From NCBI GenBank assembly GCA_006226375.1, contig SBHC01000051.1, forward strand, positions 1-64,000: a stretch of DNA of 64,000 bases. The letters run 5' to 3'. Position 1 is the first letter of the stretch. Each line of letters begins with the position of its first letter. Origin of the DNA: Deltaproteobacteria bacterium (GTDB lineage: Bacteria; Myxococcota_C; UBA6777). The notes below the pieces were generated by a model. That model did no database searches, was not told the origin of the DNA, and saw only the letters and a program-made list of their open reading frames with translations. Positions 26,069-36,024 of the stretch are shown one piece after another. A program made the translations under genes and the position numbers.

Positions 26069-29000
26069 ATGTTCCGACTACGTTTCTCCGTTTTGGTTTT
26101 GATGCTTTTCCTTGCTTTACCCACAAGCTCGTCACTGTGGGCGAACGGTACATCCCCTAACGTATTGGTGTTGCCCCAAGGTCCGGGCTCGATTGGTGGA
26201 CTGGGTGAAAATGTCCAGGCCAACTTGAACATGGGGCTGATGAGTTACACCATCGGGGTGGTTGTTCCCGAAGGTCGTAACGGCCACAGCCCTGCCATCA
26301 GCATCACATACAGTTCAGGAGGAAGTCCTGGTGTGATGGGGATTGGCTGGAGCTTTAACGCAGGAGGAAGCATCTCGCGCTTAACGGTCCGTGGTCTCCC
26401 CAAATACGACAACACCGATCGTTTCTTTTCGGGTGGTGAGCTGGTCAAGGTTCCCAACTCCCCTTACTATCGCTCTCGCATCGAAGGTGGCTTTGCCCGC
26501 TTCCGCTGGATTCGAAAGGACGACAACGACCAACAGGGATACTGGGTCGCAGAGCTTCCGAATGGCTCCAAGGCTTACTACGGCGCGAGCGCTGACGGCA
26601 AAACCGACACAGAAGCCCAGGTGTATGGAACAGAAGGTACGTTCCAATGGGAAATGAAAACAGCCGTGGATCGCAACGGGAATCGCATCGAGTACACCTA
26701 CTCCAAAGATGGCACCCAAAGTTACCTGGACAAGATCTCTTGGGTTTTTGATAAATCTGGGAACGCTTTGTACCAGGCTGAGTTTGTCTACGAAGCCCGC
26801 ACAGACTTCATCTCCGATGGACGACCCGGCTTTGACCTGCAAACCAAAAAGCGCGTCAAAGAAATTCGCATCACCTCCAACGGTCAAAGCTTCCGCACTT
26901 ACAAGTTTGAATACGAAGACGCCACAGGCCTCTCCCGCCTGACCAAAGTCCTCCGCTACGGCCGAGACGGCAAGACCTTGTTCCCCGTCACCTTCGTGAT
27001 GAAGTACAGCGACGCCACCTTCTCTGCGGCCAACAGCAAGCTCGTCCAGATGAAGACAAGCCTCGGCATCAACCTGAAAAATGGCGACGCTGACTTTGTT
27101 GACATCAACGGTGACGGGCTTCCTGATGTCGTGAACACTTCGGTCAGTCAGCACCAGTTCTACATCAACAAGCTAAGCCTGACCCAAGACCTGAAACAAG
27201 ACACACATGACTTCCCAAAGTCTGCAATCCTCGTGAACCCCAAAGGCCTTGCCAGCAAGCTGAGCAACCCCTCAGTCCAACTCTTGGACTACAACGGCGA
27301 TGGCTTCACAGACCTCGTCAACGCCGCCACCCAAATCAAGCAGATCTACCTGAACAAGGGCAACGGCAAGTGGGAAGACCAAAGCCAGTCGGTCGAAGAG
27401 TTCCCCGTCAAAGGCGACGACCCGAACCTCCGTTTCTTCGACTACAACGGCGACAAAGCCATCGATATCATTCGCTCCAACGGCGACACCACAACCTATT
27501 GGGTCAATGACAAAAACGGCAAATGGGTCAAGGTAGACGGCGGCAAAGGGATCGGCGCCTCGTTCGACAAAGACCTCATCCGGCTGATCGACATCAACGG
27601 TGACAACCTCACCGATGCGGTTTGGATTACCAAAACCAGCCTTCGCTACAAGAAATACCTGGGTTATGGAAAATGGAGCGACTGGATCAACGTCACCGTT
27701 CCCGGAATCGAAAACTACGAGCTCTCCACCAAGGCTCAGTTTGCCGACGTCAACGGCGATGGAATGGCCGATATGGTCACCTTCCTGGGCAACAAGATTG
27801 TTTACTTTGTGAACAAGAACGGGATGGAGTTTCAAAAGGGTCAGGAGATCCAATCCTTCCAAGGACAAAACATCCCTGACAGCACCAACACCATCATCCG
27901 TATCACCGACATCAACGGAAACGGCTCTCGCGATATCGTCTGGCTCACCAACACCGGGCAGATTACCTACCTGGAGCTGTTCAGCAAACGACCGAACTTG
28001 TTGACAGAGATCTCCAACAGCATGGGCCAACGCATCAACGTCGACTACGGCTCTTCGGTGTATTACTACCTCCGCGACCAAAGCTGTGACCCCAAAACGG
28101 ACGAAGCTTGTGAAGGACCCTGGCAAAACAAGATGCCCATGGCCTTCACGGTAACCACCAAGATCACAACCTGGGCCTCCCAATCGGACAAGCCTGAAGC
28201 CCAAAGCACTCCCACGACGGAGGAGAAGCCAACAGTCCAGAAGATCTACTATCACAACGGATACTACGACGGTACCGAGAAGCAGTTTCGAGGATTTCGC
28301 AAAGTGGAGTCTGTGTATGTCGGTGATAGCTCGATCGCAACCCGACGCGACTTCATCGAATACAACGTCGGGGACACAGACGTATACTTCCACGGAAAGC
28401 CCCTTCGCACCGTCACGATGGATGACAAAGACAAGATCTACCGTGAAGTAAAGACAGAGTGGAAGGATTGTGGAACACCCTCCGGTGCTGACGCCAACTT
28501 GAACCCTCCCGTCCGCTTCATCTGTATGAACGCGCGGGAGAGCATCATCAAAGAAGGTCTCGCCTCCGACCAGTGGAAAACCATCCGCACGGAGTACGAC
28601 TACGACGGATACGGCAACAAAACGTTGATGAAGAACTTGGGGATTAAGGACAAAGAAGGCGACGAGCTTGTCCTTAAGTCAAGCTACATCACTCCCAGCA
28701 ACCCCAAAGCGGAAGCCTCCATTTGGAACCTCCGCAGCCTGAAGAAGTTGGAACGATGTATCAAAGAAGCTGGCCCATGCGCCGAGATCAACTACTTCTA
28801 CGATGGCGAAGCCTTCCAAGGTCTCCCCGCTGGTGAGCTGACAAAAGGGAACCTGTCACGCATCACCATCAAAGCAAGCTTGACAGACAACACCTACGTG
28901 GAGCTGAAGCGCCGGAAGTACGACGACTACGGGAATGTGATTGAGGAAAAAGGACCCACAACCCAGCGCCGAACGTACGAATGGGATAGCACCTACTTCC

Positions 29001-32000
29001 GCTTTCCCGTCAAAGAAACCATCTACATTGGCGCCATCAGCTTAACTGCGAGCACAGATTGGGATTACAGCCTCAACGAAGTCACTCGTTCCACCGACAT
29101 CAACGGCAATGTAACAACCTATACCTACGACAACTTTGGTCGCTTGCTTTCAGTCTTTCAAAACGGTGACCCCCAAGACAAGCCCTCCGTTCAATACAAG
29201 TACGAATTGCAGCCCCCTCTCAGTAAGATCACCGTGCTCCAACGCTCGGTTCAGGGAGGAGAGCAAGATCGCAAGAAAGTCGATTGCTACGATGGATTGG
29301 GCCGGAAGTTGTCCCAACAGATCTGGGTCAGCGGAAACAAGTACTCCGTGGTCAATCATCATAGGTACAACTCCCGTGGAAAGATCGATACCTATTGGAA
29401 CACCTACGAAGGCGACGGCAACTGTAGCTTTGTGCCATCCCAGGCCAACCAAGCTCAGGCCACCACCCTTCAGTTTGATGCCTTGGGTCGTGAGATCAAG
29501 AAGACCTTTCCCGACCAATCGTACAGCGAGATGGTGTACAAACCCTTCCGCGTCGAGATGTTTGACACCGAAGACACTCGCAAAGAGTCACCGCACTTCA
29601 ACACCCCTCGTATCGTGATCTTGGACGGTCTCAACCGAACCATCGAAGACATCCAAACCATCGCCTCAGGCAAAACACTCTCGACCAAGTACACCTACAA
29701 CAGCGTCAACGCAAAGATGAAGCATCTGACCGCTTCCATGACGTTCCCTGATGGCACGGTCAAAACACAAGAGTACAACTTGTTGGGGCATCTCACCAAG
29801 ATCATCGACCCCGACCGAAGCACCGTTTCGATGAAGTACGACGACAACGGTAACTTAATCGAGCGCATCGACGGTCGCGGCCGAGTGACAGTCTATACCT
29901 ACGATGTTCAGGGACGAATCCTTACACGACAGGAAAAAGACAAGGCCGACACCAAGATTACCTACACCTACGACATCCCTTCACAAGACTTCCCCACCGC
30001 GACCAACCTCAAAGGTCGCCTGGCAAGCGTGTCGTTCCCCAGCGGAACCATGTACCACTCTTACTCTGTTCGAGGCGACAAGGTCTTGTCCCGGCACGTC
30101 ACGATGGGAACCACCTTTGAGGTCAAGCGAACCTTCAACAACATGGGGGAAACAACCTCCGAAACCTTCCCTGATGGACGCAAGGTCACCTACACCTACG
30201 ATGGAGCAGGCCGGGTCAGCGCCATCCCTGGCTTTGTCAAAAGCATCACCTATCTCCCGAACGGAGCGATCGGCTCGCGAACCAGCGAAAACGGTGTTGT
30301 CACCAACTTCACCTTCACACCACGCATGCGAATTAAGGGCATTGAGGTCAAAAGCAACCCAGGCTTTAAGTACGAAATGACTCAAGATACCGTGGGCAAC
30401 ATCACCAGCCTGCAAGAGACCTACAACGGCCAAACCCTTCAAAACACCTACACCTACGACGGCCTGTATCGACTGACAGAGGCTTCCCTCGACAGCGGCA
30501 AAGAGGTCCTGAAGTATGGCTTGGACAACAACCACAACCTGACCACCAAGACCTCAAGCCTCGGCAAAGAGAGCGCAGTCCATGTAGGCAACTACACCTA
30601 CGATGCGAAGAAGATCCACGCAGCAACACAAGCTGGCGACATCAAGATGAGCTACGATGACGGCGGAATGATGACGCAATGTGGACCGTACCAATACACC
30701 TGGGACTACGCCGGCCGAATGAAGTCATCCACGATCAACGGAAAGACCGGTCGTTACTGGTACGATCAGACCTACTTCCGGATGATTAAGGAAGAAGACG
30801 GCGTCCACGCCTTCTACCCCTTCTACAACTACCGGATTCAAGACGGTCACGCGAAGATCTACGTCCGCCTGGTTGGCGATGTGGTCGCGGAGTGGCGCGG
30901 AACCCAAGGAGCTGTTGCATTCTTTGACGATCTTGCCCCTGCGACCGGAGACTCTACCCTAACTCCCAAGCCCGATGGGACCATCAATGTGGCTGATGCG
31001 TGGGTCTACTACGCAGGCCGGAACAAGCTCCTGACGATCAAAGTGAAAGAGCGCAACATCGACCTCGACCTAACGAAAGACATGTTGGACGTCGCAGTAG
31101 ACAAACTCCTCCAAACCAGCGATGAGAAGTTGTACATCCACACCGACCACCTTGGCTCCGTCCGCATGGTGACCGATAGCACCGGAGCTTCCGTCGGTTA
31201 CAAGCGCTACTACCCTTACGGTTCGATCCAAAAGAAAGAAGGAAACCTCCAGGTTCTCGACTTCCAGGGTCAGGAGCGCGACGCCCTCACGAACACGACC
31301 TTCTTTGGAGCCCGACACCTCGACAACAAGCTTGGAAAGTGGCTGAGCCCCGACCCCTTGTTTGAAGAAGCCAACGGCTCGGACGATGAGTGGAACAGCT
31401 ATGCGATGGTAAGCAACAACCCACTTCGCTTCCGTGACCGCGATGGAATGGCCTCGGATGACGGTGTCCTTTGGACCTCTGTCGCATCGGGAACCTTGGG
31501 CGCTGCTGCTGCCATCACCGTCGGCATCATGACGTCACACAACAACCGCATTAACAAGAGCGCTCACGGGAAAAAGACCAACTACACCCAACGTGCGATG
31601 GCTTTCGGTGCCTTCCTCAATGCAGGTCTTGGGATTACCGCGACGGCTTTGATGGGGGCAGGCCATGAGAACACTGCCAAACTGTTTGGTATCGCCATGG
31701 GAGCCATTGGAACCATTCGGGGTATGATTAACACCTTCTTCGAGATGCGAAAGTACAACACCATCCGGCAGTTCAACCCAACAGAATACTCCAAAACGCG
31801 TCACCGTATCGGCGTCACGGCCCGAGCGGTCAGCGCGGTCGCTAGCGCAACACAGACCGGACTTCTGGCCTTTGGTGGCGATTCGACGGGAGCCTTCATT
31901 GGTGCGATGGCTGCAGCAGGAGTAGGTATCGCCGCAAGCCTGACCGCGTCTGGCGCGATCAAGACCAACTGGAGCATTAAGAAGCCCTTTAACGTCTCCA

Positions 32001-32209
32001 CCTCGTTCTCCCGCTCCCTGGGAGAGAAAAAGTTCTGGCGGACCCGAGGAACTCGTGCTCGGGCCAAGTCCACCGCCCCCTTGAGTGCTGCAGTCGCTGG
32101 CTTCTCACAAATATTCTTTAGCCCCGTGAAAGCAGGACCCGATTCGGCCTTGCCCACCAAGCCTGGCATCTGGAGCCGCATCCGAGCCAAGTTCAAGAAG
32201 AAGAAGTAA
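26069..32209 (+). CDS. Secreted SpvB / FG-GAP / RHS-repeat protein
   Basis: The 2046-residue protein begins with a signal peptide (residues 1-25, ending SSLWANG). Residues about 30-330 match the SpvB/TcaC N-terminal domain (GSIGGLGENVQANLNMG, YSSGGSPGVMGIGWSF). Residues about 335-645 carry at least six Asp-rich FG-GAP/VCBS repeats (DINGDGLPDVV, DYNGDGFTDLV, DVNGDGMADMV and others), which bind calcium in beta-propellers. YD/RHS repeats follow (about 870-1660), ending in the RHS core (FFGARHLDNKLGKWLSPDPL, about 1745-1767). The last 256 residues after the core have Gly/Ala-rich hydrophobic segments and end with KKKK. RHS shells usually enclose a toxic C-terminal tip; this tip matches no toxin I know and no immunity gene follows. 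AGTAGGAG precedes the ATG. Confidence 0.93.
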   Translation: MFRLRFSVLVLMLFLALPTSSSLWANGTSPNVLVLPQGPGSIGGLGENVQANLNMGLMSYTIGVVVPEGRNGHSPAISITYSSGGSPGVMGIGWSFNAGGSISRLTVRGLPKYDNTDRFFSGGELVKVPNSPYYRSRIEGGFARFRWIRKDDNDQQGYWVAELPNGSKAYYGASADGKTDTEAQVYGTEGTFQWEMKTAVDRNGNRIEYTYSKDGTQSYLDKISWVFDKSGNALYQAEFVYEARTDFISDGRPGFDLQTKKRVKEIRITSNGQSFRTYKFEYEDATGLSRLTKVLRYGRDGKTLFPVTFVMKYSDATFSAANSKLVQMKTSLGINLKNGDADFVDINGDGLPDVVNTSVSQHQFYINKLSLTQDLKQDTHDFPKSAILVNPKGLASKLSNPSVQLLDYNGDGFTDLVNAATQIKQIYLNKGNGKWEDQSQSVEEFPVKGDDPNLRFFDYNGDKAIDIIRSNGDTTTYWVNDKNGKWVKVDGGKGIGASFDKDLIRLIDINGDNLTDAVWITKTSLRYKKYLGYGKWSDWINVTVPGIENYELSTKAQFADVNGDGMADMVTFLGNKIVYFVNKNGMEFQKGQEIQSFQGQNIPDSTNTIIRITDINGNGSRDIVWLTNTGQITYLELFSKRPNLLTEISNSMGQRINVDYGSSVYYYLRDQSCDPKTDEACEGPWQNKMPMAFTVTTKITTWASQSDKPEAQSTPTTEEKPTVQKIYYHNGYYDGTEKQFRGFRKVESVYVGDSSIATRRDFIEYNVGDTDVYFHGKPLRTVTMDDKDKIYREVKTEWKDCGTPSGADANLNPPVRFICMNARESIIKEGLASDQWKTIRTEYDYDGYGNKTLMKNLGIKDKEGDELVLKSSYITPSNPKAEASIWNLRSLKKLERCIKEAGPCAEINYFYDGEAFQGLPAGELTKGNLSRITIKASLTDNTYVELKRRKYDDYGNVIEEKGPTTQRRTYEWDSTYFRFPVKETIYIGAISLTASTDWDYSLNEVTRSTDINGNVTTYTYDNFGRLLSVFQNGDPQDKPSVQYKYELQPPLSKITVLQRSVQGGEQDRKKVDCYDGLGRKLSQQIWVSGNKYSVVNHHRYNSRGKIDTYWNTYEGDGNCSFVPSQANQAQATTLQFDALGREIKKTFPDQSYSEMVYKPFRVEMFDTEDTRKESPHFNTPRIVILDGLNRTIEDIQTIASGKTLSTKYTYNSVNAKMKHLTASMTFPDGTVKTQEYNLLGHLTKIIDPDRSTVSMKYDDNGNLIERIDGRGRVTVYTYDVQGRILTRQEKDKADTKITYTYDIPSQDFPTATNLKGRLASVSFPSGTMYHSYSVRGDKVLSRHVTMGTTFEVKRTFNNMGETTSETFPDGRKVTYTYDGAGRVSAIPGFVKSITYLPNGAIGSRTSENGVVTNFTFTPRMRIKGIEVKSNPGFKYEMTQDTVGNITSLQETYNGQTLQNTYTYDGLYRLTEASLDSGKEVLKYGLDNNHNLTTKTSSLGKESAVHVGNYTYDAKKIHAATQAGDIKMSYDDGGMMTQCGPYQYTWDYAGRMKSSTINGKTGRYWYDQTYFRMIKEEDGVHAFYPFYNYRIQDGHAKIYVRLVGDVVAEWRGTQGAVAFFDDLAPATGDSTLTPKPDGTINVADAWVYYAGRNKLLTIKVKERNIDLDLTKDMLDVAVDKLLQTSDEKLYIHTDHLGSVRMVTDSTGASVGYKRYYPYGSIQKKEGNLQVLDFQGQERDALTNTTFFGARHLDNKLGKWLSPDPLFEEANGSDDEWNSYAMVSNNPLRFRDRDGMASDDGVLWTSVASGTLGAAAAITVGIMTSHNNRINKSAHGKKTNYTQRAMAFGAFLNAGLGITATALMGAGHENTAKLFGIAMGAIGTIRGMINTFFEMRKYNTIRQFNPTEYSKTRHRIGVTARAVSAVASATQTGLLAFGGDSTGAFIGAMAAAGVGIAASLTASGAIKTNWSIKKPFNVSTSFSRSLGEKKFWRTRGTRARAKSTAPLSAAVAGFSQIFFSPVKAGPDSALPTKPGIWSRIRAKFKKKK

Positions 32210-32310
32210 CTCCGTCTTCCTTAGCCCTTCCCTCTTCTTTGGGATGAACTCTTCTTCCCGTCCCCCCAAACCAACTAGACATTCCCCTCGCATCCTCTTT
32301 CTTTGGAGAG

Positions 32311-33204
32311 TCATGACCTCGCTGGAAAGCGTTGCACCAACATCTCTCGGAGTAGCTCCAATCGACGAGGAACAAAGTGACGACTCGGTTGAAGCAGCCA
32401 GACTTGTTGCACATGGTTCGAGAAAGGCAACAAGATGGGTTTCAGCGTTCCAGCCTCAACATGAGGCTCGGCCAAATACTCGGGTAACTCAGCGATTCCC
32501 AGCCCGGCAAGCGTTGCGTCCACCAAGGAAACCACATCACTCACCTCCAACACCCACGGCAGCACAGGAACAAATGTGCGTCCCTCTTGTTCAAGGGACC
32601 AGCTCGCGTTGCGCGTTGAGGTTTGAAACAAGAGCGCCCGGTGGCCCTTCAATTCATCGGGATAATGGGGAGTTCCGAACGTAGCAAGATAGCTAGGGCT
32701 GGCGTACAATCGACGTGTTTCTGTACCCAATAGCTTCCCGCTCATTGAGCTATCGGGCAACGACGCTGCCACTCGTATCGCCAGATCAATGCTGTCATGG
32801 ACCAGGGCAAAAGGCTTGTCTGACCACAAAGCTTGGACCTGAACCATCGGATACTGCTCCATGTACTCCAACAACAACGGCATGACGCGAACACGGCCAA
32901 ACACGGTGGGTGCCGTCACACGAAGCCTTCCTCTGGGTTCTTGGTGTTGTGTACGAAGAGTCTCCTCCATCACCTCCAGCTCTTGCAGCCACCTCCGGCA
33001 TTGCTCTGCGTGAATCTCTCCCTCTTCGGTAAGCGCCATAGAACGGGTAGTTCGACGAAACAAACGTACGCCCAAATGATGCTCCAATTGGGAGATGTGT
33101 TTGCTCACAGCTCCAGGAGAAATCCGCAGCGAACGCGCCGCACCTGCGAAGTTTCCAGCATCCACCACTTGGACAAACGTTTTCATTGCAATGAGACGAT
33201 CCAT
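32311..33204 (-). CDS. LysR-family transcriptional regulator
   Basis: The 297-residue protein has the LysR helix-turn-helix at its N-terminus (MDRLIAMKTFVQVVDAGNF...AGAARSLRISPGAVSKHISQLEHHLGVRLFRRTTR) and the periplasmic-binding-like effector domain after about residue 85 (RGRLRVTAPTVFGR). It resembles the subgroup that controls alcohol-dehydrogenase/quinone-oxidoreductase genes. I start at 33204, where the family consensus begins; the frame extends back to 33243 but those residues are not typical. It is divergent from the dehydrogenase gene at 33343 with an operator between them. Confidence 0.93.
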   Translation of the reverse strand: MDRLIAMKTFVQVVDAGNFAGAARSLRISPGAVSKHISQLEHHLGVRLFRRTTRSMALTEEGEIHAEQCRRWLQELEVMEETLRTQHQEPRGRLRVTAPTVFGRVRVMPLLLEYMEQYPMVQVQALWSDKPFALVHDSIDLAIRVAASLPDSSMSGKLLGTETRRLYASPSYLATFGTPHYPDELKGHRALLFQTSTRNASWSLEQEGRTFVPVLPWVLEVSDVVSLVDATLAGLGIAELPEYLAEPHVEAGTLKPILLPFSNHVQQVWLLQPSRHFVPRRLELLREMLVQRFPARS

Positions 33205-33241
33205 ACTGAGCCTATTCGTTCTGATTTGGAATGAGTTATGC

Positions 33242-33260
33242 ATTCAATCTACCATTGAAT
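33242..33260. promoter_or_regulatory. LysR-type operator between divergent genes
   Basis: ATTCAAT-CTACC-ATTGAAT has perfect 7-bp arms with a 5-bp centre and satisfies the T-N11-A rule of LysR sites. It overlaps the -35 of the promoter proposed for the dehydrogenase gene and lies 38 bp upstream of the regulator's start, suiting both autoregulation and control of the neighbour. Confidence 0.65.
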
Positions 33261-33284
33261 CACGAATCGGAAACAATGTATAGA
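33255..33284 (+). promoter_or_regulatory. Candidate promoter of the dehydrogenase gene
   Basis: TTGAAT (33255-33260) and TATAGA (33279-33284) are 18 bp apart, four of six matches each. The -35 is the right arm of the LysR operator. Confidence 0.45.
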
Positions 33285-33342
33285 GTATCCATCAATGAGG
33301 CCAAGCAACATCGACCTCCCAACAAGCAAGCAGGAGAATCCC

Positions 33343-34323
33343 ATGAAAGCCTTTGTCGTAAGCGAACAAAACACCGATCAATTTGTGGAAGTAGAGCAGG
33401 AACGACCGACGCCAACAGGGCATGATTTGTTGGTTGAAGTCAAAGCAGTCTCCCTCAATCCAGTGGACACCAAGGTTCGACCCCAACGGGCCAACAAAGC
33501 CCTTGGATTTGATGCTTCAGGCGTGGTTGTTGCGGTGGGAGAAGAGGTGAAGCACTACCGCCCTGGAGATGAAGTCTACTACGCAGGAGACATCACTCGG
33601 GCTGGCTCCAACGCAAGCTTTCAACTGGTGGACGAGCGGATCGTGGGTCGCAAGCCGATCTCACTCCATCACATCGAAGCTGCGGCCTTACCGCTCACCT
33701 CACTAACAGCGTGGGAAGGTCTCTACGAGAAATTGAAGGTCAAGGAAGGCGGCACTCTTCTCGTCATCAACGGCGCAGGCGGTGTTGGCTCTCTCGCCAT
33801 CCAACTGGCCAAACGTGTCAGCAACATGACGGTGATAGCAACCGCCTCCCGAGCCGCCTCCCAAGAGTGGGTCAAATCGATGGGTGCTGATGCAGCGATC
33901 AACCACAGAGAAGATATGGCGGCCCAACTCAAAGCGTTGGGACACGATCATGTCGATGCTATCTTCAACTGCTACAACACCGACGTTCACTTTGACGCGA
34001 TGGCGGAGATCATCGCTCCTGGCGGCCAGATCGTCTCCATTGTAAGCTCCCCCACGCCGCTGGATATGACCAAGCTATTTTCCAAAGGCGTTTCGTTTTC
34101 CTGGGAGTTCATGTTCACCAAGTCGATGTACCAAACAACCGATATGTCGACACAACGGGACATTCTCAACAGCGTAGCCGACCTGGTTGAACAAGGGGTC
34201 CTAGTCACCACATTGACCGAAAACGCAGGAACGCTCACTCCAGAGACACTCGCCCAAGCCCACCAACGCCAGGAGTCAGGCTCCATGATTGGCAAGCTTG
34301 GACTCTCCATGCCCCAAAGCTAA
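33343..34323 (+). CDS. Zinc-free medium-chain alcohol dehydrogenase / quinone oxidoreductase family protein
   Basis: The 326-residue MDR-superfamily protein has the GroES-like N-terminus (SLNPVDTKVR, GFDASGVVVAVGEEV, PGDEVYYAG) and a Rossmann NADPH-binding half (LLVINGAGGVGSLAIQLAK). Catalytic and structural zinc cysteines are absent, which points to the zinc-independent alcohol dehydrogenase-like/quinone reductase branch. These enzymes reduce quinones or alpha,beta-unsaturated carbonyls with NADPH. The ATG at 33343 follows CAGGAG at the right spacing; an upstream in-frame ATG at 33295 is less likely. Divergent LysR gene and operator point to induction by a small electrophile (inference). Confidence 0.92.
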   Translation: MKAFVVSEQNTDQFVEVEQERPTPTGHDLLVEVKAVSLNPVDTKVRPQRANKALGFDASGVVVAVGEEVKHYRPGDEVYYAGDITRAGSNASFQLVDERIVGRKPISLHHIEAAALPLTSLTAWEGLYEKLKVKEGGTLLVINGAGGVGSLAIQLAKRVSNMTVIATASRAASQEWVKSMGADAAINHREDMAAQLKALGHDHVDAIFNCYNTDVHFDAMAEIIAPGGQIVSIVSSPTPLDMTKLFSKGVSFSWEFMFTKSMYQTTDMSTQRDILNSVADLVEQGVLVTTLTENAGTLTPETLAQAHQRQESGSMIGKLGLSMPQS

Positions 34324-34350
34324 CAAGACGTTAGCCTAAGTCACCCCATG

Positions 34351-35169
34351 CTACTGCACATTGCAGTGGCCTTCTCCATCGATGTGACCCAAGGTTTTGC
34401 TCAACTGGGTGACGAAGGCGTGGAGATCCTTCACCTCTGAAAACCTCCCCACCCCATAGGTAGACAACCCGGCAAACTCCGCCCCAGAGACGCCAGCTAA
34501 CTCCTCGACCGTAACAACTCCGTCGTCGTTTTTGTCGGCTTGGGCGATGGCGTCAAATCGCACTTTGGCATCGTTACTTTCCAGGTCATCGTAGAAGAAA
34601 TGATCGGCGTGAATGGTGAATTGTGCTGTCGCTGTCGAGCCTGCCGAAACCACAGCCTTCGACTCACAACCAGCGTATGTGGTGTCGGTCTTAAAGCCCC
34701 AGGCAAAGGTCTTGGTGACGTTCTCTTTGGTGGCTTTTCCTTCCAAGTAGATGGAGTAGCCGTTGTCTTGCATCAGCTTAAGGTCGGCTGCGCTAGCGTT
34801 TCCAGCCTCCGTAGCAGAGGTGGCGGGCGCAACTTTGTAGGTCAAGTTGTCCCAGGCTGTGGCTTCGACCGCTTGTTCCATAAAGGTATGTTTCCCTGCT
34901 TGCTTCAGGTCAAAGACCTTAAGCGCAGCAATATCCGGTCCTGTGGTCCCTGAACGCGTCGCCAACTTGGCCTGCCCCACGACAATCAAAAAGCGGGTGA
35001 AGGTAATCTCCCAGCCGTCCTCGACTTCACTTGCGGGGATCTTGTCTTCCACAAACTCTTCCCCCCACACCGTTAGCTTCAACGTTCCTTGGCCTCCACC
35101 ACAACCGACCATCCCCCACACCAGACACACCACTGCACTCACTGCAAACAGCTTTTTCATCGTTTTCAT
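34351..35169 (-). CDS. Lipoprotein with C-terminal EF-hand, next to TonB receptor
   Basis: A 272-residue lipoprotein: signal peptide with lipobox-type end (VWGMVGC, Cys at about 23), a beta-rich middle (repeated WEITFTRFLIVVGQAKL and FAWGFKTDT strands), a His-containing ADHFFYDDLES stretch and an EF-hand loop DKNDDGVVTVEE in the last third. It is encoded immediately downstream of another lipoprotein and a TonB-dependent receptor on the same strand and shares the strand pattern of the first. The locus suggests a metal-binding surface partner of the receptor; metal identity is unknown. AAGGAAC precedes the ATG at 35169. An alternative start is the ATG 9 bp downstream. Confidence 0.75.
   Translation of the reverse strand: MKTMKKLFAVSAVVCLVWGMVGCGGGQGTLKLTVWGEEFVEDKIPASEVEDGWEITFTRFLIVVGQAKLATRSGTTGPDIAALKVFDLKQAGKHTFMEQAVEATAWDNLTYKVAPATSATEAGNASAADLKLMQDNGYSIYLEGKATKENVTKTFAWGFKTDTTYAGCESKAVVSAGSTATAQFTIHADHFFYDDLESNDAKVRFDAIAQADKNDDGVVTVEELAGVSGAEFAGLSTYGVGRFSEVKDLHAFVTQLSKTLGHIDGEGHCNVQ
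34353..34367. other. Inverted repeat at the convergent 3' ends
   Basis: ACTGCA-CAT-TGCAGT is a perfect 6-bp inverted repeat that covers the last codons of the minus-strand lipoprotein, 29 bp after the plus-strand dehydrogenase stop. It may act as a bidirectional terminator hairpin, but there is no T-run on either side. Confidence 0.4.
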
Positions 35170-35208
35170 TGTTGGTTCCTTATCGTATCTATCGTTTGGA
35201 CGTTTGAT

Positions 35209-35967
35209 TTACTTCAAAGCGGTTAATGCCCATGAGAAGGAGAAGTTCGCGCTGGACACCACTGCCTTTCGCAGGATCGTGACAGACGACGAAGAGGCCG
35301 ACGTCGGCGTTGCTCCGTTCTTACCTGGAAGAGTCGTGACATCCACCAACTCAAACCAACGCTCCACGTGCACCCGAAGCATCACAGAAGCTGGCGAAGA
35401 GCCCACTGTGTGGCTCGCGTTGAGCCCTTCCACTTTTTGCTCTGACAAGGGAACTTGCAGCGCAAACTCCACGACTTTGTCATCGCGTGTAGCTTTCCCT
35501 TCGAGAGCGACCATCCCTTTGGTGCCAAAGGTCAACTCGCCGGTTCCGTAGCTCCCGGTGAACGCCTGCATCACTCCAAGAGAACTGGACGTGTTGCCCA
35601 ACAAGTTGAGCGTTTTGTTCAGCCGCAGCTCCGCTTTCACCGCGCCTGCCTCATAGTGACCTGGGTGAGCCTGTGCTTCTTGTCTAGGAAGCAGCCATAA
35701 CGCCGGAAACAAGTTCGGCCACAGCGACCTTTGAGCGTAAGCAGAGTGGCCTTCGTGGAAGCGAACGTATTCCAAAGACAACTCGGCCTTGGTCAGCGTA
35801 ATGTTCCACCCAGCAGAGTTTGAAAACGATGCAGCTGCCGGCTCATACCGAAGCATCACAGAGGTGGGTCGGACAGGAGGCTGCCCACCACAGGCCACCA
35901 CCCCAAACACGAGGGGCAACAACAATGTCAAACTCAGAATCCATCGATTGATCTTGTATTGTTTCAT
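35209..35967 (-). CDS. Lipoprotein of the TonB-receptor locus
   Basis: A 252-residue lipoprotein with signal peptide ending GVVACGG (Cys about 26). The mature part is predicted beta-rich; WNITLTKAELSLEYVRFHEGHSAYAQ and HPGHYEAGAVKAELRL stand out, with His residues in HEGH and HPGH. It is paralogous in layout to the lipoprotein at 34351-35169 but lacks the EF-hand. It lies 57 bp downstream of the receptor gene. The His pairs and the neighbour genes fit metal binding at the cell surface; the family has no firm name that I know. Confidence 0.7.
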   Translation of the reverse strand: MKQYKINRWILSLTLLLPLVFGVVACGGQPPVRPTSVMLRYEPAAASFSNSAGWNITLTKAELSLEYVRFHEGHSAYAQRSLWPNLFPALWLLPRQEAQAHPGHYEAGAVKAELRLNKTLNLLGNTSSSLGVMQAFTGSYGTGELTFGTKGMVALEGKATRDDKVVEFALQVPLSEQKVEGLNASHTVGSSPASVMLRVHVERWFELVDVTTLPGKNGATPTSASSSSVTILRKAVVSSANFSFSWALTALK

Positions 35968-36024
35968 TCGTCTTCACTCCTTGTACGAATGTTTTTATCT
36001 TGAGATTCACCGGACGCATCCGGC

